From the IMG/VR virus record IMGVR_UViG_3300031669_000232, positions 1 to 24,002 of that record: DNA of 24,002 nucleotides; one strand, given 5' to 3'. Shown piece after piece: positions 22,126 through 24,002 of this stretch. The DNA comes from a virus. The notes beneath the pieces were generated by a model. It did no database searches. It was not told where the DNA came from and saw nothing but the letters and a program-made list of their open reading frames with translations. Both the position numbers and the translations under genes were made by a program. Numbering within the stretch: position 1 is the first letter of the stretch; each line of letters starts with the position of its first letter.

Positions 22126-22163
22126 TTTCGAACAAAGATACGAAAATCTGGGTTTAATGCAAG
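22126..22163 (-). promoter_or_regulatory. Bacteroidetes-type promoter for the helicase unit
   Basis: On the minus strand TTG (22162-22160) is followed after 19 nt by TATCTTTG (22140-22133), matching the Bacteroidetes -33 TTG and -7 TAnnTTTG elements. Transcription should begin near 22126, giving a leader of about 15 nt before the helicase ATG. It indicates use of the host's primary sigma factor and an early or middle expression time. Confidence 0.75.
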
Positions 22164-22184
22164 AATATTTTATTTCGGAATGTT

Positions 22185-22212
22185 TTCAAAATATACTTTA
22201 GTATATTTTGAA
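22185..22212. repeat. AT-rich perfect inverted repeat after the BppU-like gene
   Basis: A perfect 12-bp stem (TTCAAAATATAC with GTATATTTTGAA) with a 4-nt loop lies 5 nt after the stop of the 22218-22631 gene. The T tract (22213-22219) follows it on the plus strand, not on the coding strand, so as a classical terminator it would face plus-strand transcripts. It may still end or stabilise the minus-strand transcript. Confidence 0.8.
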
Positions 22213-22217
22213 TTTTT

Positions 22218-22631
22218 TTAGACCACTGTCGTCTTGGTAAGACTGTCGGAAATCATGATATTGATGAAACCGTTTGTGGGGAGTGTTATTTTGCCACAAT
22301 TTTCGCCAAGGAAGTCAACCTTGAACTCGCCAAGGAACCTCCCGGCTTTTGCTGTTTGTGGTAGTTTGAATTTGTACATCAGCGTGTACTGAAGTTCGTC
22401 CGGGTACTCTGCTCTTTCGTTGCTAATAACAAGGTTAGCAGCCACATTAGCAATGCGATACAGACCCGTGTTAGCATCCATCATTGAGAACGTCACTGCA
22501 ACATTTTCCAGCATGTCATCCGTCAAGTCATATTGTTCCCTTACCTTCTGAGTAAGAGGATACTTCAATTCGGGAAGCGTGCTGTCCTTCTTTATGAAGA
22601 AGTCATTAAGTCTGAAAGTACTGTAATCCAT
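22218..22631 (-). CDS. BppU-like N-terminal domain protein (baseplate/tail)
   Basis: In this 137-residue protein, residues 36-130 fit the all-beta BppU/rhamnosidase-type domain at the start of many phage baseplate and tail-fibre proteins: 'YDLTDDMLENVAVTFSMMDA' (34-53), 'YRIANVAANLVISN' (58-71), 'LQYTLMYKFKLPQTAKAGRF' (80-99), 'LGEFKVDFLGENCGKITLP' (100-118) and a closing strand 'GFINIMISD'. The usual pattern 'tG.v.f.m.d..G' and 'dt..aG.y.~EF.v....g...tfP' is visible. Here it is the whole protein, whereas in Gram-positive phages it is a domain of a longer one, so it may be a short adaptor between baseplate and fibres. It overlaps the holin-like gene by one base (TAATG). Confidence 0.87.
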   Translation of the reverse strand: MDYSTFRLNDFFIKKDSTLPELKYPLTQKVREQYDLTDDMLENVAVTFSMMDANTGLYRIANVAANLVISNERAEYPDELQYTLMYKFKLPQTAKAGRFLGEFKVDFLGENCGKITLPTNGFINIMISDSLTKTTVV

Positions 22632-23047
22632 TATCCTACGTCTTCATTTACATCATCATCAGTATCACCTGAAATTATTTTTTCGGCTTCCATTAGTTTC
22701 TCCCTATTGGCTTTAACCATATTAATTCTTTTCTTGGTAGATGCCCCAATACCATCACCAATAAGACCCATCATAAGTGCTTCAAAGTAAGTGAACTCAT
22801 GTCCCACGAATTCCACGTAAAACCTGAACATCACATATGTTGAGAGAAACGTTACCAGATATCTACGCCAGTTATCATGAAACCAGAACTTCCACCTCCA
22901 TTTCCTCGGAGTTGCCTGACTTAATTTATCACGTGTGCTGGTTTCGTCAAAACCATAAATTAGGTAACCTATCAATAAGAACCACGAGAATCCAAAAATC
23001 TGAATCCACGTATACGCACCAAAAATTACTTCAAATAATTCACCCAT
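22631..23047 (-). CDS. Holin-like membrane protein
   Basis: This 138-residue protein has three probable membrane segments: about 11-32 ('AYTWIQIFGFSWFLLIGYLI'), 62-81 ('RYLVTFLSTYVMFRFYVEF') and 86-102 ('TYFEALMMGLIGDGIGA'), separated by a basic, Trp-rich loop ('PRKWRWKFWFHDNWRR', 47-62). The C-terminal 35 residues are charged, ending in Asp/Glu-rich text. Size, segment number and hydrophilic tail fit class I-type holins, and it lies among tail genes as lysis genes often do. No endolysin is visible in the window, so the call rests on topology. An exact-core motif with one mismatch lies 13 nt before the ATG; the BppU-like gene is coupled after it. Confidence 0.85.
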   Translation of the reverse strand: MGELFEVIFGAYTWIQIFGFSWFLLIGYLIYGFDETSTRDKLSQATPRKWRWKFWFHDNWRRYLVTFLSTYVMFRFYVEFVGHEFTYFEALMMGLIGDGIGASTKKRINMVKANREKLMEAEKIISGDTDDDVNEDVG

Positions 23048-23060
23048 AGCCTTTGTTTTT

Positions 23061-23069
23061 CATAAATAC
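23061..23069 (-). promoter_or_regulatory. GTATTTATG motif (one mismatch) before the holin-like gene
   Basis: The minus strand reads AAAGTATTTATGAAAAAC, one change from the consensus and identical in that change to the copy before the 1706-residue gene. It lies 13 nt before the ATG. Confidence 0.45.
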
Positions 23070-23071
23070 TT

Positions 23072-23329
23072 TTATCTATCCCGTTTACCGTGAATCTTTT
23101 CTTTATTAGGAACAATTTTACTGAAAACCGCATCTACTTCAAAATCGTAATTCTTATCCAATCTCATTTTTTGTGAATTACTACCGGATTTAATATATAT
23201 GTGTTTAATCATTGGGTCATAATTCAATTCCTCTATCACAACAGGAATGTCGTCATCATCATATATCGTCATCCCAATCAATAGGTTACGAAATAATATT
23301 TCCAAAAAATTTGTTTCCTGTTTAGCCAT
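23072..23329 (-). CDS. Small hypothetical protein
   Basis: This is an 85-residue protein I cannot assign. It begins with a short amphipathic helix ('FLEILFRNLLIGMTIY', 8-23), has an Asp cluster 'YDDDDIP', strands around 'MIKHIYIKSG' and a basic end 'KEKIHGKRDR'. It overlaps the end of the 23322-24002 gene by 8 nt, which supports real coupled translation, and lies 24 nt before the holin-like gene. An exact GTATTTATA motif lies 21 nt before its ATG, inside the upstream coding region. Confidence 0.82.
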   Translation of the reverse strand: MAKQETNFLEILFRNLLIGMTIYDDDDIPVVIEELNYDPMIKHIYIKSGSNSQKMRLDKNYDFEVDAVFSKIVPNKEKIHGKRDR

Positions 23330-24002
23330 TATCTAAGTCTGTATATATATTATAAATACCACAAACAAGAACATTATTCAATGCAGTTTTAAAGTCTACC
23401 CATGTTCCTTGTAATAAAGTATAATTATTTTCTTCAAGTCCTTGTCCGGTAAATCCATGTATTGAATAAACGTAATCAATAATACCGTCACTACTATCAT
23501 TGAAATCAACACCAAGAATACCGACTTCAATATATAAATCAACAAGAGTCTTCACCGTGTTAAAAAGGTCTTCACCATCTTCACGACTAAGATATTGTAA
23601 TACAGTGAATTTAGCGTAGTTCCATCGTTGAGTGTATGCCACGATATTCTTTAAGTGATGTTTATGCCATGACTGCAACACAAATCCCTGTGCTTGTGCC
23701 TGTGACATGCCCTTGGTTGTCATAAGATAAACAACGGCACTTGTAGGGTCGGGATATGCATAGTATTTAATTGCTAAGTCTTTTTCGGTATTCGTTAAAC
23801 CTGTCCAACCAAGAATTCCTGCTATGTCTTTGATTTCAAATTTCACAACACTATAATCATTAGCCACCTGTAATCCAAACCTGTTCCAATTTTCAATTGT
23901 ATCTATCTCAGTATATCCGCTTGGAACTGTTGTGCCACTACAAATAACTTGAAACGCAGGATTACCATTTAAGTCGGCATCATTCCAACCACTCAAGTCA
24001 AT
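23322..24002 (-). CDS. Unrecognised tail/structural-type protein, C-terminal part
   Basis: The frame is open to the right edge (226 codons visible). The first possible start would be a TTG at 23996-23994, but the two codons before it (I, D) are also open, so I treat the gene as cut by the window. Visible text begins 'IDLSGWNDADLNGNPAFQ' and includes 'SWHKHHLKNIVAYTQRWNY' in the middle and 'GFTGQGLEENNYTLLQGTW' near the end. It is mixed alpha/beta with many aromatic and Asp/Asn residues and no membrane segment. I do not recognise the family. Its neighbours (BppU-like and holin-like genes) suggest a tail or fibre component. Its last codons hold the GTATTTATA motif for the next gene. Confidence 0.8.
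   Translation of the reverse strand: MDLSGWNDADLNGNPAFQVICSGTTVPSGYTEIDTIENWNRFGLQVANDYSVVKFEIKDIAGILGWTGLTNTEKDLAIKYYAYPDPTSAVVYLMTTKGMSQAQAQGFVLQSWHKHHLKNIVAYTQRWNYAKFTVLQYLSREDGEDLFNTVKTLVDLYIEVGILGVDFNDSSDGIIDYVYSIHGFTGQGLEENNYTLLQGTWVDFKTALNNVLVCGIYNIYTDLDNG
23351..23359 (-). promoter_or_regulatory. GTATTTATA motif inside the end of the 23322-24002 gene
   Basis: The minus strand reads TGGTATTTATAATATAT, exact to the motif, 21 nt before the ATG of the 85-residue protein. Unlike the others it lies in coding sequence, which argues either for real function under double constraint or for a chance match. Confidence 0.4.

Noticed and set aside
23994-23996. TTG start for the rightmost gene
   Set aside because: The frame stays open to the window edge before it, and no other gene here uses TTG, so a truncated gene is more likely.
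1-24002. tRNA genes, CRISPR arrays, transposases and integrase/att sites
   Set aside because: I saw no cloverleaf with conserved T-loop text, no spaced repeats other than 651-700, and no transposase or recombinase motifs in any accepted frame.

Overview
The window looks like part of an AT-rich tailed-phage genome, probably a large T4-like myovirus of a Bacteroidetes host. All genes I accept lie on the minus strand, are tightly packed (several TAATG or ATGA junctions) and run from right to left; no gap exceeds 300 bases. The phage assignment rests on T4-type baseplate proteins (gp25-like, and the start of a gp6/baseplate-J-like protein), a family B DNA polymerase, a BppU-like tail protein and a holin-like membrane protein. 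The host guess rests on a consensus-quality Bacteroidetes promoter (TTG, 19 nt, TATCTTTG) before the helicase and on the lack of Shine-Dalgarno sequences before nearly all starts.

Layout in order of transcription. At 24002-22218 are four tail or lysis-type genes: the end of an unrecognised structural protein, a small protein, a holin-like three-segment membrane protein and a BppU-like protein. At 22163-14628 is a replication unit behind the host-type promoter: an SNF2/SMARCAL1-like helicase interrupted by an intein, a QueC-like PP-loop enzyme and a 1213-residue family B DNA polymerase. At 14594-11203 are accessory and virion-type genes: a helical protein, a Nudix hydrolase with a phage-type N-terminal domain, a small repeat protein, a WYL-like protein and a possible scaffold or internal protein. 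At 11127-4205 is an enzyme cluster: a 1706-residue protein with three kinase-like repeats, a CCA-adding-type nucleotidyltransferase and a 2H phosphoesterase; a translationally coupled HAD phosphatase of the Swiss-Army-Knife RNA-repair type; a ParB-like plus possible ADP-ribosyltransferase fusion; and a small basic-tailed protein. At 4069-1 are a glycosyltransferase, three unrecognised late-type genes, gp25 and the start of gp6.

Two things stand out. First, the helicase intein carries a complete Vsr/DUF559-like homing endonuclease gene in the +1 frame of the same strand. It lies entirely inside the intein, and the conserved end of the nuclease and the conserved C-terminal splicing region are read from the same bases. 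Second, the 1706-residue protein and its coupled HAD partner look like a compact RNA end-repair system, perhaps packaged in the virion or used against host tRNA-cleaving defences.

Regulation appears to come in two classes. Eight exact or single-mismatch copies of GTATTTATA (sense strand), plus one more inside the end of the rightmost gene and one degenerate copy, precede structural and accessory genes. The motif is the reverse complement of the T4 late promoter core plus one base. It is missing before the helicase-QueC-polymerase unit, which instead has the host-type promoter.
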